In this document: positions 29,057-36,687 of the stretch, piece after piece
Numbering within the stretch: the first letter of the stretch is position 1
How the letters are laid out: each line of letters begins with the position of its first letter
NCBI GenBank assembly: GCA_937135955.1
Contig: CAKZOB010000079.1
Coordinates: 30,141 to 94,140 of the forward strand
Reading direction: 5' to 3'
Source: an uncultured Anaerolineales bacterium
Lineage (GTDB): Bacteria; Chloroflexota; Anaerolineae; Aggregatilineales; Aggregatilineaceae
DNA length: 64,000 bases
Notes under the pieces: generated by a model
The model's database searches: none
Seen by the model: the letters and a program-made list of their open reading frames with translations, nothing else
Told to the model about the DNA's origin: nothing
Made by a program: the position numbers and the translations under genes

Positions 29057-30013
29057 ATGCTTGCAACCATCAAAGCTGTGGAATTCGACGGCGTCCTGCG
29101 GGTGATCGAGCGCCCTATCGTTGCCCCCGAAGCTGAGGAAGTGTTGATCCGCCTGCGCCTGGGCGGCATCTGCAACACCGACCTGGAACTCATGCGCGGC
29201 TATCGTGGCTTCCGGGGAACACTGGGACACGAGTTCGTCGGGGAGGTCATCGCCGGGCCGACAGAATGGCTCGGCGCGCGCGTGGTAGGCGAAATCAACA
29301 TCGGCTGCGGCACCTGCGACTGGTGCCAGCGCGGCGTTCCCGAACACTGCCGCCGTCGTCGTGTACTCGGTCTGCACGACTACGACGGAGTCTTTGCCGA
29401 GGTATTTCGCCTGCCCCTCGCCAACCTGTACCGTGTGCCGCCCGCCCTGCCCGACGAGGTGGCTGTCTTCACCGAACCGCTGGCTGCCGCCTGCCAGACG
29501 CTGGAGTGCGTTCACATCAAACCAAGCGATCGGGTCGTCCTCTTGGGCGCAGGCAAACTGGGATTGCTCACCGCTCAGGTCTTGCGCCTGACCGGCTGTG
29601 ATTTGCTCGTCGTCGCCCGTCACATACGCCAGAAAGAATTGCTCGCGGGTTGGGGCATTCAGACTACCTCGCGCGACGACCTGGCCGATGGCACCGCGGA
29701 CGTCGTGGTAGACTGCACTGGTACTCCCCAGGGTCTGGCCGACGCCATACGTCTGGTCCGGGCACAAGGCACGATCGTGCTCAAGAGCACCTACGCCGAC
29801 CCCGCTACGCTCGACCTGTCTCCGCTCGCTGTCAACGAGATTGCGCTGGTAGGCAGTCGGTGCGGACCTTTCCCCGCAGCCCTGCGCCTGCTTGAGGAAG
29901 GCCTGGTAGACGTACAGTCGTTGATCGAAGCGCGCTACGCTCTGAACGATGCGCCCGCGGCCCTCGACCATGCAGCACGGCCCGGTGCCCTCAAGGTACT
30001 GCTGATCCCTTGA
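29057..30013 (+). CDS. Zinc-dependent alcohol dehydrogenase-like protein (MDR family)
   Basis: The 318-aa protein has a catalytic zinc region (GGICNTDLELMRG, then GHEFVGEV) and a structural zinc loop with four cysteines (CGTCDWCQRGVPEHC). A Rossmann nucleotide-binding motif follows (LGAGKLGLLTAQV). It is slightly shorter than typical MDR dehydrogenases (about 340-350 aa), with a compact C-terminus. The substrate is probably a polyol or alcohol; it cannot be named. ATG 29057 is preferred because AGGGGG lies about 9 nt upstream. It converges with the histidine kinase gene, leaving only 2 bp between the stop codons. Confidence 0.88.
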   Translation: MLATIKAVEFDGVLRVIERPIVAPEAEEVLIRLRLGGICNTDLELMRGYRGFRGTLGHEFVGEVIAGPTEWLGARVVGEINIGCGTCDWCQRGVPEHCRRRRVLGLHDYDGVFAEVFRLPLANLYRVPPALPDEVAVFTEPLAAACQTLECVHIKPSDRVVLLGAGKLGLLTAQVLRLTGCDLLVVARHIRQKELLAGWGIQTTSRDDLADGTADVVVDCTGTPQGLADAIRLVRAQGTIVLKSTYADPATLDLSPLAVNEIALVGSRCGPFPAALRLLEEGLVDVQSLIEARYALNDAPAALDHAARPGALKVLLIP

Positions 30014-30015
30014 AC

Positions 30016-31272
30016 TCAGGCCGTGTCTGGGCTACCAGCGGGCAACGTGAAATAGAAAGTGGTGCCCGCGCCAGGCGTTGATTCAAACCACATCTCACCG
30101 CCATGCGCTTCCACAATGCGGCGGGCGATGGTCAGTCCCAGCCCTGTGCCAGAAGTCTGACCGGCAGTGCTGGCCCGGTAGAACTTCTCGAAAATGTACG
30201 GAGCCTCGTTCTCTGGAATGCCAGGGCCAGTGTCGCTCACGCTGATGACATACTGCTCCCCATCTTGTCTCTCTGGCGCCCGCCTTACATCGAGCGCCAC
30301 CGTAACCGCCCCACCCTGCACATTGTACTTGATGGCATTGGTGAGCAGGTTTAGCAAAACCTGCTTGATGCGATCTCGATCGGCATAGGCGACGCCTGTG
30401 CCGGGGCGAAGACTCAGGCTGATATGCTGTTGGACCGCAACGGGAGCTATCACTCCCAGGCATTCTGTCAACAGTTCCCGCAGATCGAAAGACGTCGGCT
30501 CCAGACGCATCCGCCCGGATTCGAGCCGCGCGAGATCGAGAAAATCGGTCGTGAGTTCGGTCAGGCGATCCACCTCCGCCAGCAGCGAATGCGCAATCTC
30601 CTGGCGCATATTCTCTGGCACATCGGGTCGCACCAGCAAGGCAGCTCCGGCCTTGAGCGCAGCCAGAGGGGTGCGCAACTCATGCACCATGTCGGCAATG
30701 AAATCGTTCTGCTGAAACAGGCGGGCGTTCTGCACGGCAATCGCTGCCTGGTCGGCCAGAGCAGTCAATACCTCTCGATCGTCATCTGTCCACGGCTGAT
30801 CGCCACGCTTGTTAATCGCTTCCAGCACCCCAATGGTCTGGCCATGTACCTGCATGGGTACTGCCAGCAGGTTGCGCGTCACAAAGCGCGTCGTCTTGTC
30901 CACCCGCGGAAACCAGCGTGCGTCGCTGCGTGTGTCGCGCACCAGCACCGGCTCCCCATGCGTCGCCACCCACCCAGCCAGGCTCCCCTGCATCGGCACA
31001 GGGATCGCCTCCATCTCCGCCCGCGATAGATTGCTGGCAGCCTCGAAACGCAATTCACCGGTCGTAGGGTCTACCAGCAGTATCGAGGCTTCCTCGGTAT
31101 CAGTCAGTTCGCGTGCCGCATCGAGAATGCGCCGCAGCAACGCACCGAGATCGAGCGTCGAATTCAGTTGCCGGCTGATTTCCATCAGACGCTGGTAGCG
31201 GCGCTGCAGCCGTTCATACACGCCCCGGCTGACCGCGCCGCTCTCAGCCGCAGGATTATCACTCATGCTCAT
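30016..31272 (-). CDS. GAF-domain sensor histidine kinase (cytosolic)
   Basis: The 418-aa protein has a short coiled N-terminus, a GAF sensor domain (about residues 35-180, with EASILLVDPTTGELRFEA) and a HisKA domain with the phospho-accepting H197 (VHELRTPL). A HATPase domain follows with N box LLNLLTNAIKYN, DTGPGIPE, FEKFYR and GTGLGL. No membrane segment is seen, so it senses a cytosolic or diffusible signal. ATG 31272 overlaps the end of the sirtuin gene by 14 bp, with AGGG suitably spaced, which implies translational coupling. The likely partner is the response regulator at 32060-33199. Confidence 0.92.
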   Translation of the reverse strand: MSMSDNPAAESGAVSRGVYERLQRRYQRLMEISRQLNSTLDLGALLRRILDAARELTDTEEASILLVDPTTGELRFEAASNLSRAEMEAIPVPMQGSLAGWVATHGEPVLVRDTRSDARWFPRVDKTTRFVTRNLLAVPMQVHGQTIGVLEAINKRGDQPWTDDDREVLTALADQAAIAVQNARLFQQNDFIADMVHELRTPLAALKAGAALLVRPDVPENMRQEIAHSLLAEVDRLTELTTDFLDLARLESGRMRLEPTSFDLRELLTECLGVIAPVAVQQHISLSLRPGTGVAYADRDRIKQVLLNLLTNAIKYNVQGGAVTVALDVRRAPERQDGEQYVISVSDTGPGIPENEAPYIFEKFYRASTAGQTSGTGLGLTIARRIVEAHGGEMWFESTPGAGTTFYFTLPAGSPDTA

Positions 31273-32035
31273 AGGCTGCCCTGTCCTCCAGAGCATCCGC
31301 CAACCGCGGCAATACATCTACGACATCCGCGTGAATAACTGCGTCAGCCAGCGGATCAAGCGCCGTGCTGCCCAGGTTGATGAAGACCAGCGCAGCACCC
31401 GCCCGCTGCGCCAGCAATGGCAGTTCTGCAGCAGGATATACTTCCAGCGATGAGCCAATCACCAGCATCAGGTCACACTGCCGGGCCTCGCGCCGGGCCG
31501 CCGCCAGCGCACGCGCTGGCAACTGTTCGCCCAGCAAGATGACGTTCGGCTTCAGCACGTGTCCGCAGTGTGGGCAATATGGCACCTGCCCCACCTCAAC
31601 GAAGGCATTGACCAGCGGCCCGGCAGGAAACACGGCAAAGCAGTGAATGCACGTCAGTTCGCGCAGGTGCCCGTGAATCTCATAGACCGTGCGCGACCCC
31701 GCCCGTTCGTGCAGCATATCAATATTCTGCGTGATGATGCTTTTCAGGTGTCCGTTGCGCTCCAGGCGGGCCAGTGCCAGATGTGCGGGATTGGGGCTGG
31801 CAGTCAGGATCAGGCGCGCCAGCGGTCGCATCCAGTGATAGAACCGTTCGGGGTGATGGCGGAAGCCGTACAGGCTACCGACTTCTGCCGGGTTGACCTG
31901 CTCCCATAGACCCGAATGAGGACTGCGAAAGTCGGGGATTCCTGATCGGGTGCTGATACCAGCGCCCGTCAACGCTACGATGTAACGCGCGCGCCGCAAC
32001 AGGGCAACTACGGGTTCCAGCGATTCCAAAGACAT
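31259..32035 (-). CDS. Sir2-family NAD-dependent protein deacylase
   Basis: The 258-aa protein removes acyl groups from lysine using NAD. Motifs are GAGIS at residues 24-28, PDFRS, TQNIDMLHERAG, the catalytic His in EIHGH, and a zinc site made by CIHC and CPHC. LVIGSSLEVYPAAEL closes the NAD pocket. The usual class III Ala-Tyr-Arg signature for desuccinylation is not evident, so deacetylation is the simplest guess. It sits between a response regulator-ATPase gene (24 bp upstream) and a histidine kinase gene (14-bp overlap), an unusual place for a sirtuin. Confidence 0.93.
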   Translation of the reverse strand: MSLESLEPVVALLRRARYIVALTGAGISTRSGIPDFRSPHSGLWEQVNPAEVGSLYGFRHHPERFYHWMRPLARLILTASPNPAHLALARLERNGHLKSIITQNIDMLHERAGSRTVYEIHGHLRELTCIHCFAVFPAGPLVNAFVEVGQVPYCPHCGHVLKPNVILLGEQLPARALAAARREARQCDLMLVIGSSLEVYPAAELPLLAQRAGAALVFINLGSTALDPLADAVIHADVVDVLPRLADALEDRAAYEHE

Positions 32036-32059
32036 GCGCCCTGTATCTCACAGGCATTG

Positions 32060-33199
32060 TTAGCGGCGGGCAGTGACTTCCTCGGCGAGCTTGGCGAACT
32101 GTGTGCCAACAATTGAATTGGGTTGGTACAGCACGACCGGAAGCCCGGCTTCTGCCGCCTGGAAGACCAGCTCAGGGGCAGGGGAAATGATGGCTGCAAT
32201 CTCATGACCCAACATGTGTTCGGCTTCCTGCCAGGGCACATGCAGGCTCGATTGCGTGCGATTCACCAGCACCACGCTCAGGCGCGCTGCCTGAACACCG
32301 ATCTGCTGCAACTCCGCCAGGATATCGCGGGCCAAGATCAGCGCCACACGGTTGGGTTCAACCACCAGTGTCAGCTGGTCTAGCTCAAGTACCAGGCGTG
32401 CCGTCAGACGGCTGAGTCCCGATCCCAGATCGAGCACCACCTGCGGATGGATGGCCTGCAAATGCCGCACAATCGCCGCCGCGCCGTCGGGGGCCGCGTT
32501 GAGCAGCGTCTCCTTGGGGCGGCTGGACGAGAGCAGCAGTCGCAAGCCGCTGGCATGAGTAACCAGCTCCCCTTCCACCGCCCGCACCGTGATCTCCGGC
32601 GTGGGTCGCGCCAGCAGATTTGCCATCCCAGTAGCCCGCATCAGCCCCAGGGACAGCGCCAGGGCACCCTGCCCCAGCCGGAAGTCAGCCAGGATGGTCG
32701 TGTCGTACTTGACCAGCGCCGCCGCGCAGTTGGCTGCAACCGTCGTCGTGCCCACGCCGCCTTTGGCTCCCAGGAAGCCCCACACCAGCGAGCGATTCGC
32801 CATGACCGGAGCCTGCGCGGGCTGAGCCGGGCGACGTGCCAACAGCGCCTTGACCCGCGATGCGAGTTCGGCGGGATGAGTCGGTTTGGTGAGGTAATCG
32901 TCCGCTCCGGCCTCGAACCCGGCGACTTTGTCGTCCACCATCGTCTTGGCCGTGAACATCAGAATGGGGATGTGCTGAGTGATGGGATCCTGGCGTAACC
33001 GGCGGCATACTTCATAACCGTCCATGACGGGCATCATGATATCCAGGATGATCAGGTCTGGCCGGTCTGCCAGAGCGCGATCGAGGGCCTGTTGGCCGTT
33101 GCTCGCCAGTATGACCTCGTATCCCTGGCGCTGAAGCATCATGCCGATGAGCTTCAGACTCTCGACATCGTCATCCACGACAAGGATTCTCTCAGCCAT
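32060..33199 (-). CDS. Response regulator fused to MinD/ParA-like ATPase (CpaE-like)
   Basis: The 379-aa protein has a receiver domain at residues 1-120 with acidic pocket DDD at 9-11, phospho-acceptor D53 and K105. A MinD/ParA-like ATPase follows with deviant Walker A KGGVGTTT at 146-153 and LILADFRLGQ. Receiver-ATPase fusions of this kind (CpaE/TadZ) localise pili or secretion machines, but no pilus genes lie here. ATG 33199 has a weak ribosome site. The promoter at 33246-33274 supports it as the first gene of a three-gene operon with the sirtuin and the histidine kinase. Confidence 0.9.
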   Translation of the reverse strand: MAERILVVDDDVESLKLIGMMLQRQGYEVILASNGQQALDRALADRPDLIILDIMMPVMDGYEVCRRLRQDPITQHIPILMFTAKTMVDDKVAGFEAGADDYLTKPTHPAELASRVKALLARRPAQPAQAPVMANRSLVWGFLGAKGGVGTTTVAANCAAALVKYDTTILADFRLGQGALALSLGLMRATGMANLLARPTPEITVRAVEGELVTHASGLRLLLSSSRPKETLLNAAPDGAAAIVRHLQAIHPQVVLDLGSGLSRLTARLVLELDQLTLVVEPNRVALILARDILAELQQIGVQAARLSVVLVNRTQSSLHVPWQEAEHMLGHEIAAIISPAPELVFQAAEAGLPVVLYQPNSIVGTQFAKLAEEVTARR

Positions 33200-33245
33200 T
33201 GAAAGACCGCCTGTCACGCCGCACAAAGTGACCAATTTGCCGCGG

Positions 33246-33274
33246 AGTGTAGCATGAACGCCTAAGCCGCGCAA
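33246..33274 (-). promoter_or_regulatory. Promoter of the regulator-sirtuin-kinase operon
   Basis: TTGCGC (33269-33274), 17-bp spacer, TACACT (33246-33251) with extended -10 TGC. Confidence 0.6.
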
Positions 33275-33350
33275 CACGCCTCAGGGCGATGTTAATAAAG
33301 CCAGTATGAATTGAGCGGCGATCTGCCAGCGTCGCGCGCAACCCCAGCCA

Positions 33351-33359
33351 TGCTATAAT
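33351..33359 (+). promoter_or_regulatory. Extended -10 promoter element
   Basis: TGC-TATAAT (33351-33359) lies 27 bp upstream of the nucleotidyltransferase start. No good -35 is present. Confidence 0.65.
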
Positions 33360-33385
33360 GCGCGCATGACACAACGGAGAGACTT

Positions 33386-34402
33386 GTGAACAGTCAGACT
33401 ATTCAGCAGGCGGTGATCCTGGCCGCGGGTCGCGGAACGCGACTGACCCCGCTGACCAACGACCGGCCTAAATCTCTGCTACCGGTGATAGGGCAACCCA
33501 TCCTGGCGCGCCTGATTGAATGCTTTCACCAGGCAGGGATCAGGCATGTCATCATCGTCACCGGCCCCGAGTTACCCCAGGTGCAGGTGGGCATCAGGAA
33601 GGCGCTCGCCCCGGGCCAGAGGGTCGAGTGGGTCGTCCAGCCATATCCCACTGGCACAGTCGAGGCGCTGCAACGCGCGCTGCCTCTACTGTCCGGCCCT
33701 TTCCTGCTTTCCGCTGTGGACAACCTGACCCCCGTAGAACATGTGCGTACCCTGATCGCTCACCACGAGTCTGCTCCCCATCGTATCGCCACCCTCAGCC
33801 TGGTGCGTGCGACGCCCGCCGAAATCCGCCAGTCGGCGGACGTGCTCCTGGCCGGGGCAGAGGCGGTCTCCATCGTCGAGAAGCCAGCGCACCCTGCGGG
33901 CCAGCACGCGGCGATCATGCTCTACGCCTTCTCTCCAGATATCGCTGAATTTCTGCCCCGGGTGCAATCCACCCCCCGCGGTGAACGCGAGATCGTCAGC
34001 GCCCTGCAACTAGCACTCGCTGCTGGCCGCAGCATCGGCACTGTTCTGGCCGCCTGGCGACTCCACCTGACACGTCCCGTTGACTTGCTGCATCTAAATA
34101 GCTGGTATCTGCACCAGATGGGCGCTGTGCAGGTACAGAGCGAGCTGCCCCCCTCTGTCCGGCTGATAGCGCCGGTCTGGATCGATGCGGGTGTCCAGGT
34201 CGGCGACAAGGCAGTGATAGGGCCAGAGGTCTATCTGGAAACAGGGGCACAGGTTGGCGCACAAGCCAGGTTGCACCATACGGTGATACTGGCTGGAGGC
34301 ATCGTGCCTGCTGCCGCGACCCTGCACCATGCCGTGCTGGACCGACACGGATGTTTTGTCGCCCACGTATCCGAAAAGTTCGACACAATTCTTGAGGAGT
34401 GA
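33386..34402 (+). CDS. Sugar-phosphate nucleotidyltransferase
   Basis: The 338-aa protein makes NDP-sugars from sugar phosphates. Its N-terminal Rossmann domain begins AVILAAGRGTRLTPLT and RPKSLLPVIGQP, the nucleotide-binding signature. The C-terminal ~80 residues are hexapeptide-like (VWIDAGVQVGDKAVIGP), suggesting a left-handed helix as in GlmU or mannose-1-phosphate guanylyltransferases. Which sugar is used is unknown. The start is GTG 33386 with GGAG upstream. It is followed by a rhodanese lipoprotein after only 4 bp. Confidence 0.87.
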   Translation: MNSQTIQQAVILAAGRGTRLTPLTNDRPKSLLPVIGQPILARLIECFHQAGIRHVIIVTGPELPQVQVGIRKALAPGQRVEWVVQPYPTGTVEALQRALPLLSGPFLLSAVDNLTPVEHVRTLIAHHESAPHRIATLSLVRATPAEIRQSADVLLAGAEAVSIVEKPAHPAGQHAAIMLYAFSPDIAEFLPRVQSTPRGEREIVSALQLALAAGRSIGTVLAAWRLHLTRPVDLLHLNSWYLHQMGAVQVQSELPPSVRLIAPVWIDAGVQVGDKAVIGPEVYLETGAQVGAQARLHHTVILAGGIVPAAATLHHAVLDRHGCFVAHVSEKFDTILEE

Positions 34403-34406
34403 TTGT

Positions 34407-34868
34407 ATGCGTAAGCATCACCTGACCATAGCTCTGCTGCTCATCGTGATTGCGTTTGTGCTGGCTGCCTGCGGCAGTTCAGACAAGCCCTCGAAGACTT
34501 CTTCCGCCAACACCGCGCCGAACAATATCAGCACGTCCACTTATCAGACGCTCGACGTAAAGATGGCCTATACGCGCTTCGAGCAGAGCGCCGGCGCGAT
34601 CCTGGTAGACGTGCGCACTCCCGAAGAGTGGGCAGCCACAGGCGTCGTTCCCGGCGCGCGTCTGATCTCGCTCGATCAGTTCGAGCAGCGCGCTCCAGCA
34701 GAGCTGCCTAAGGACTCTCCGATCTTCGTGATCTGCAACAGCGGCAACCGCAGCCGCGTCGCCTCGGAAACCCTGGTGCGCCTGGGCTACTCGCAGGTGT
34801 TCAACATTGATGGTGGGATACAGGCCTGGCTACGCGCTAACCTGCCCATCGAAGCGTACAAACCCTGA
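34407..34868 (+). CDS. Rhodanese-domain lipoprotein
   Basis: The 153-aa protein has a signal with lipobox (LAAC), a Ser/Asn/Pro linker and one rhodanese domain. The active-site loop is CNSGNRS, with the catalytic Cys, after FVI. Single-domain rhodaneses carry sulfane sulfur; a lipid-anchored one would work at the outer face of the membrane. GAGGAG precedes ATG 34407, which begins 4 bp after the nucleotidyltransferase stop. A strong terminator follows, so the two genes form one unit although their functions are not obviously related. Confidence 0.9.
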   Translation: MRKHHLTIALLLIVIAFVLAACGSSDKPSKTSSANTAPNNISTSTYQTLDVKMAYTRFEQSAGAILVDVRTPEEWAATGVVPGARLISLDQFEQRAPAELPKDSPIFVICNSGNRSRVASETLVRLGYSQVFNIDGGIQAWLRANLPIEAYKP

Positions 34869-34890
34869 GCATCTCATCCGCCCCAAAATG

Positions 34891-34935
34891 CAGGCGACTG
34901 TCCACGGGTGCACGGACAGTCGCCTGTCTTTCTCT
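34891..34935 (+). terminator. Rho-independent terminator
   Basis: CAGGCGACTGTCC (34891-34903) pairs perfectly with GGACAGTCGCCTG (34914-34926), followed by TCTTTCTCT. It also lies just downstream of the converging DUF1858 gene. Confidence 0.88.
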
Positions 34936-34954
34936 ACTTCGGCTGATTCGCCCT

Positions 34955-35185
34955 TCAGGAACCAGGGGCGCTCTCCCGCTCTTGCAGAAAAGCGTTGAGT
35001 TCTGTCACCATCTGCTGGCTCTGGACGGTATCCAGCCCCTTCTGAGCGATCAGCTCTCCTAATGTGCCCCAGAATGGCTCCCCGCACACAACGCATAACA
35101 CGCCGCGCTCGGCCAGAAAGCCAATCGCCGCCGGATGTGCTGTCACCAGCACCTCAACCGGCATAGCCAGAGTGATTTCCGCCAT
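34955..35185 (-). CDS. DUF1858-like small protein
   Basis: The 76-aa protein has the layout of DUF1858 and ScdA N-terminal domains: a helix, HPAAIGFLAERGVLCVVCGEPFWGTLGELI, and a final helix. Two cysteines sit in a CVVC arrangement. Such proteins often occur with iron-sulfur or redox functions; a precise role is unknown. It lies 5 bp after a glutaredoxin-like gene and is the last gene of the sigma-factor operon. The Shine-Dalgarno is weak, so translation may be coupled. Confidence 0.75.
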   Translation of the reverse strand: MAEITLAMPVEVLVTAHPAAIGFLAERGVLCVVCGEPFWGTLGELIAQKGLDTVQSQQMVTELNAFLQERESAPGS

Positions 35186-35190
35186 GAGAG

Positions 35191-35460
35191 TCAGTGCAGA
35201 CCGAGCAACCGGTCCACTTCGGCCTTGTTGAAGCCGATCACGATTTTGCCACCAATGTCAATGACCGGCACACCCTGCTGACCGCTGCGGCGGATCATAT
35301 CGCGCGCGGCTGCCGGATCGCGGCTGACATCCACATCGCGGAAGCGGATGCCACGCTCGCGCAGGTAGCGCTTGGCATGGTTGCAGTGCGGGCAACTGGG
35401 CGTGGTGAAGATGATGACACGCTTCTGTTGTTTCTTCTGGGTTTCGTTCTGCTTGCTCAT
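35191..35460 (-). CDS. Glutaredoxin-like protein
   Basis: The 89-aa protein is a thioredoxin-fold thiol reductase with active site CPHC after FTTPS. The cis-proline is in GVPVIDIGG, and GFNKAEVDRLL closes the fold. It resembles NrdH and YruB-type glutaredoxins, which reduce disulfides in the cytosol. ATG 35460 is used because GAGGA precedes it; the longer reading has no support. It follows an ECF sigma and anti-sigma pair after a 121-bp gap that holds a 15-bp dyad. Confidence 0.9.
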   Translation of the reverse strand: MSKQNETQKKQQKRVIIFTTPSCPHCNHAKRYLRERGIRFRDVDVSRDPAAARDMIRRSGQQGVPVIDIGGKIVIGFNKAEVDRLLGLH

Positions 35461-35477
35461 ACGTCCTCGCGGTTGCT

Positions 35478-35492
35478 CATGTTCACAACATG
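35478..35492. promoter_or_regulatory. 15-bp dyad upstream of the glutaredoxin gene
   Basis: CATGTT-CAC-AACATG is a perfect dyad with 6-bp arms, located 18-32 bp upstream of the glutaredoxin ATG. It could be an operator. No promoter is obvious around it. Confidence 0.35.
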
Positions 35493-35581
35493 ATCCAGGA
35501 GTCCGCTCTTTTGGATGCATCTCCTGGGCCGCAGGTCGCATTCAGCGCCAAAACTCGTCCCCGAAAAGGCACACCCTCATC

Positions 35582-35881
35582 TCAAAGGGTAACCGACTGA
35601 TCTGGGGGATCGCTCTTGGGGCGGTAGGCATCCAGATGTAGCACCTTGTACAGCCGCTCTTTGACCGCGCGGGGCATCTCTGGCGCAGGAATCTGGTGAT
35701 AGAGCGCAATCGTCTTGGTCAGGGTGTTGACCACAATCCGGCAGTTCTCGCACGCCCGCATGTGCGCCTCCAGTTCCCGGCACAATTCCTCACCGAGAGT
35801 GCCATCCACGTAATCGGACAGACTGCTCAGATAGCGGCGGCATTCTTCTGGATCATGGTGATGCTGTTCGGAAGCGCTCAT
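35582..35881 (-). CDS. Zinc-binding anti-sigma factor
   Basis: The 99-aa soluble protein has the zinc anti-sigma (ZAS) signature HMRACENC, with a preceding Cys in EELCRELEAH. It has no membrane segment, so it is a cytosolic ZAS protein like RsrA or ChrR. Those release their sigma factor when the cysteines are oxidised or the zinc is lost. It starts 3 bp after the stop of the sigma gene, with GAGG before the ATG. The glutaredoxin downstream fits a thiol-redox feedback loop. Confidence 0.88.
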   Translation of the reverse strand: MSASEQHHHDPEECRRYLSSLSDYVDGTLGEELCRELEAHMRACENCRIVVNTLTKTIALYHQIPAPEMPRAVKERLYKVLHLDAYRPKSDPPDQSVTL

Positions 35882-35884
35882 GCC

Positions 35885-36487
35885 TCACCTCGCCTCACTG
35901 ATGGCCGAGCCATGCGAGAAATACTGACTCAGACGCTCACGCAGTTTCAGCCGCGCGCGCATCAGGCGGCTCTTCACCGCGGATACCGAAAGATCGAGCG
36001 CCTCGGCGGTTTCCTCCGTCGAAAGCCCTTCAATATCGCGCAGAACGAACACGCTGCGCAGCGAGGGGGGTAACTCATCCACAGCCCGTTGCATTTCCGC
36101 GCGCGCTTCTTCTCGCAGCAGGTCTTCTTCCGGCAAACAGCAGAAGTCGAAAAGCTGGCGAGGGATCAATTCGCCATCGTCGCGCTCGACCGGCTCATCT
36201 ACCGACACCTGTTCCGGCTCCTTGCGACGCAGGCGCATCAGGGCCGCGTTGCTGGCGATGCGATAAAGCCACGTGCTCAGACTCGAACGCGCCTCAAAAC
36301 GATCCATGGACTTGAAGGCGCTCAAAAATGTTTCCTGCAACACATCTTCCGCATCGGCCTCGTTCCCCATCAGGCGCAGCGCCAGACGATAGATCTTGCC
36401 GGCATGTTCCTCAACCAACTGCGCATAAGCGGCCTGATCGCCGGCCTGCAGGCGAGCTATCAGTTCGTCGTCGTGTGCGTTGGACAT
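35885..36487 (-). CDS. ECF sigma factor (RpoE/SigR-like)
   Basis: The 200-aa protein has region 2 (AYAQLVEEHAGKIYRLALRL, then EDVLQETFL and STWLYRIASN) and region 4 with a helix-turn-helix (GLSTEETAEALDLSVSAVKSRLMRA). These are the two domains of extracytoplasmic-function sigma factors. It is the first gene of an operon with a zinc anti-sigma factor, a glutaredoxin and DUF1858. A sigma-70-like promoter lies at 36549-36577. Whether the factor also drives its own operon cannot be seen. Confidence 0.94.
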   Translation of the reverse strand: MSNAHDDELIARLQAGDQAAYAQLVEEHAGKIYRLALRLMGNEADAEDVLQETFLSAFKSMDRFEARSSLSTWLYRIASNAALMRLRRKEPEQVSVDEPVERDDGELIPRQLFDFCCLPEEDLLREEARAEMQRAVDELPPSLRSVFVLRDIEGLSTEETAEALDLSVSAVKSRLMRARLKLRERLSQYFSHGSAISEAR

Positions 36488-36548
36488 AGGCTATCTTGGG
36501 ATCTCGTATGTCGGACAACCGGCGGCTCTCGCAGATCGCCGCCCGCCA

Positions 36549-36577
36549 ATCATAACGCACAGCGGATACAATCCCAA
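36549..36577 (-). promoter_or_regulatory. Promoter of the sigma-factor operon
   Basis: TTGGGA (36572-36577), 17-bp spacer, TATGAT (36549-36554). The start would lie about 55 nt before the sigma gene. Confidence 0.55.
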
Positions 36578-36687
36578 GCAGCCCGTTGCTTTCATTGTGG
36601 AGATGACCTCTATCAAGTTGGATGCACCGCCAGCGCCGCCGTTGCGTACGACTCTCCTGAGGCGCGCGCATCATAGATAGGTGAAGG

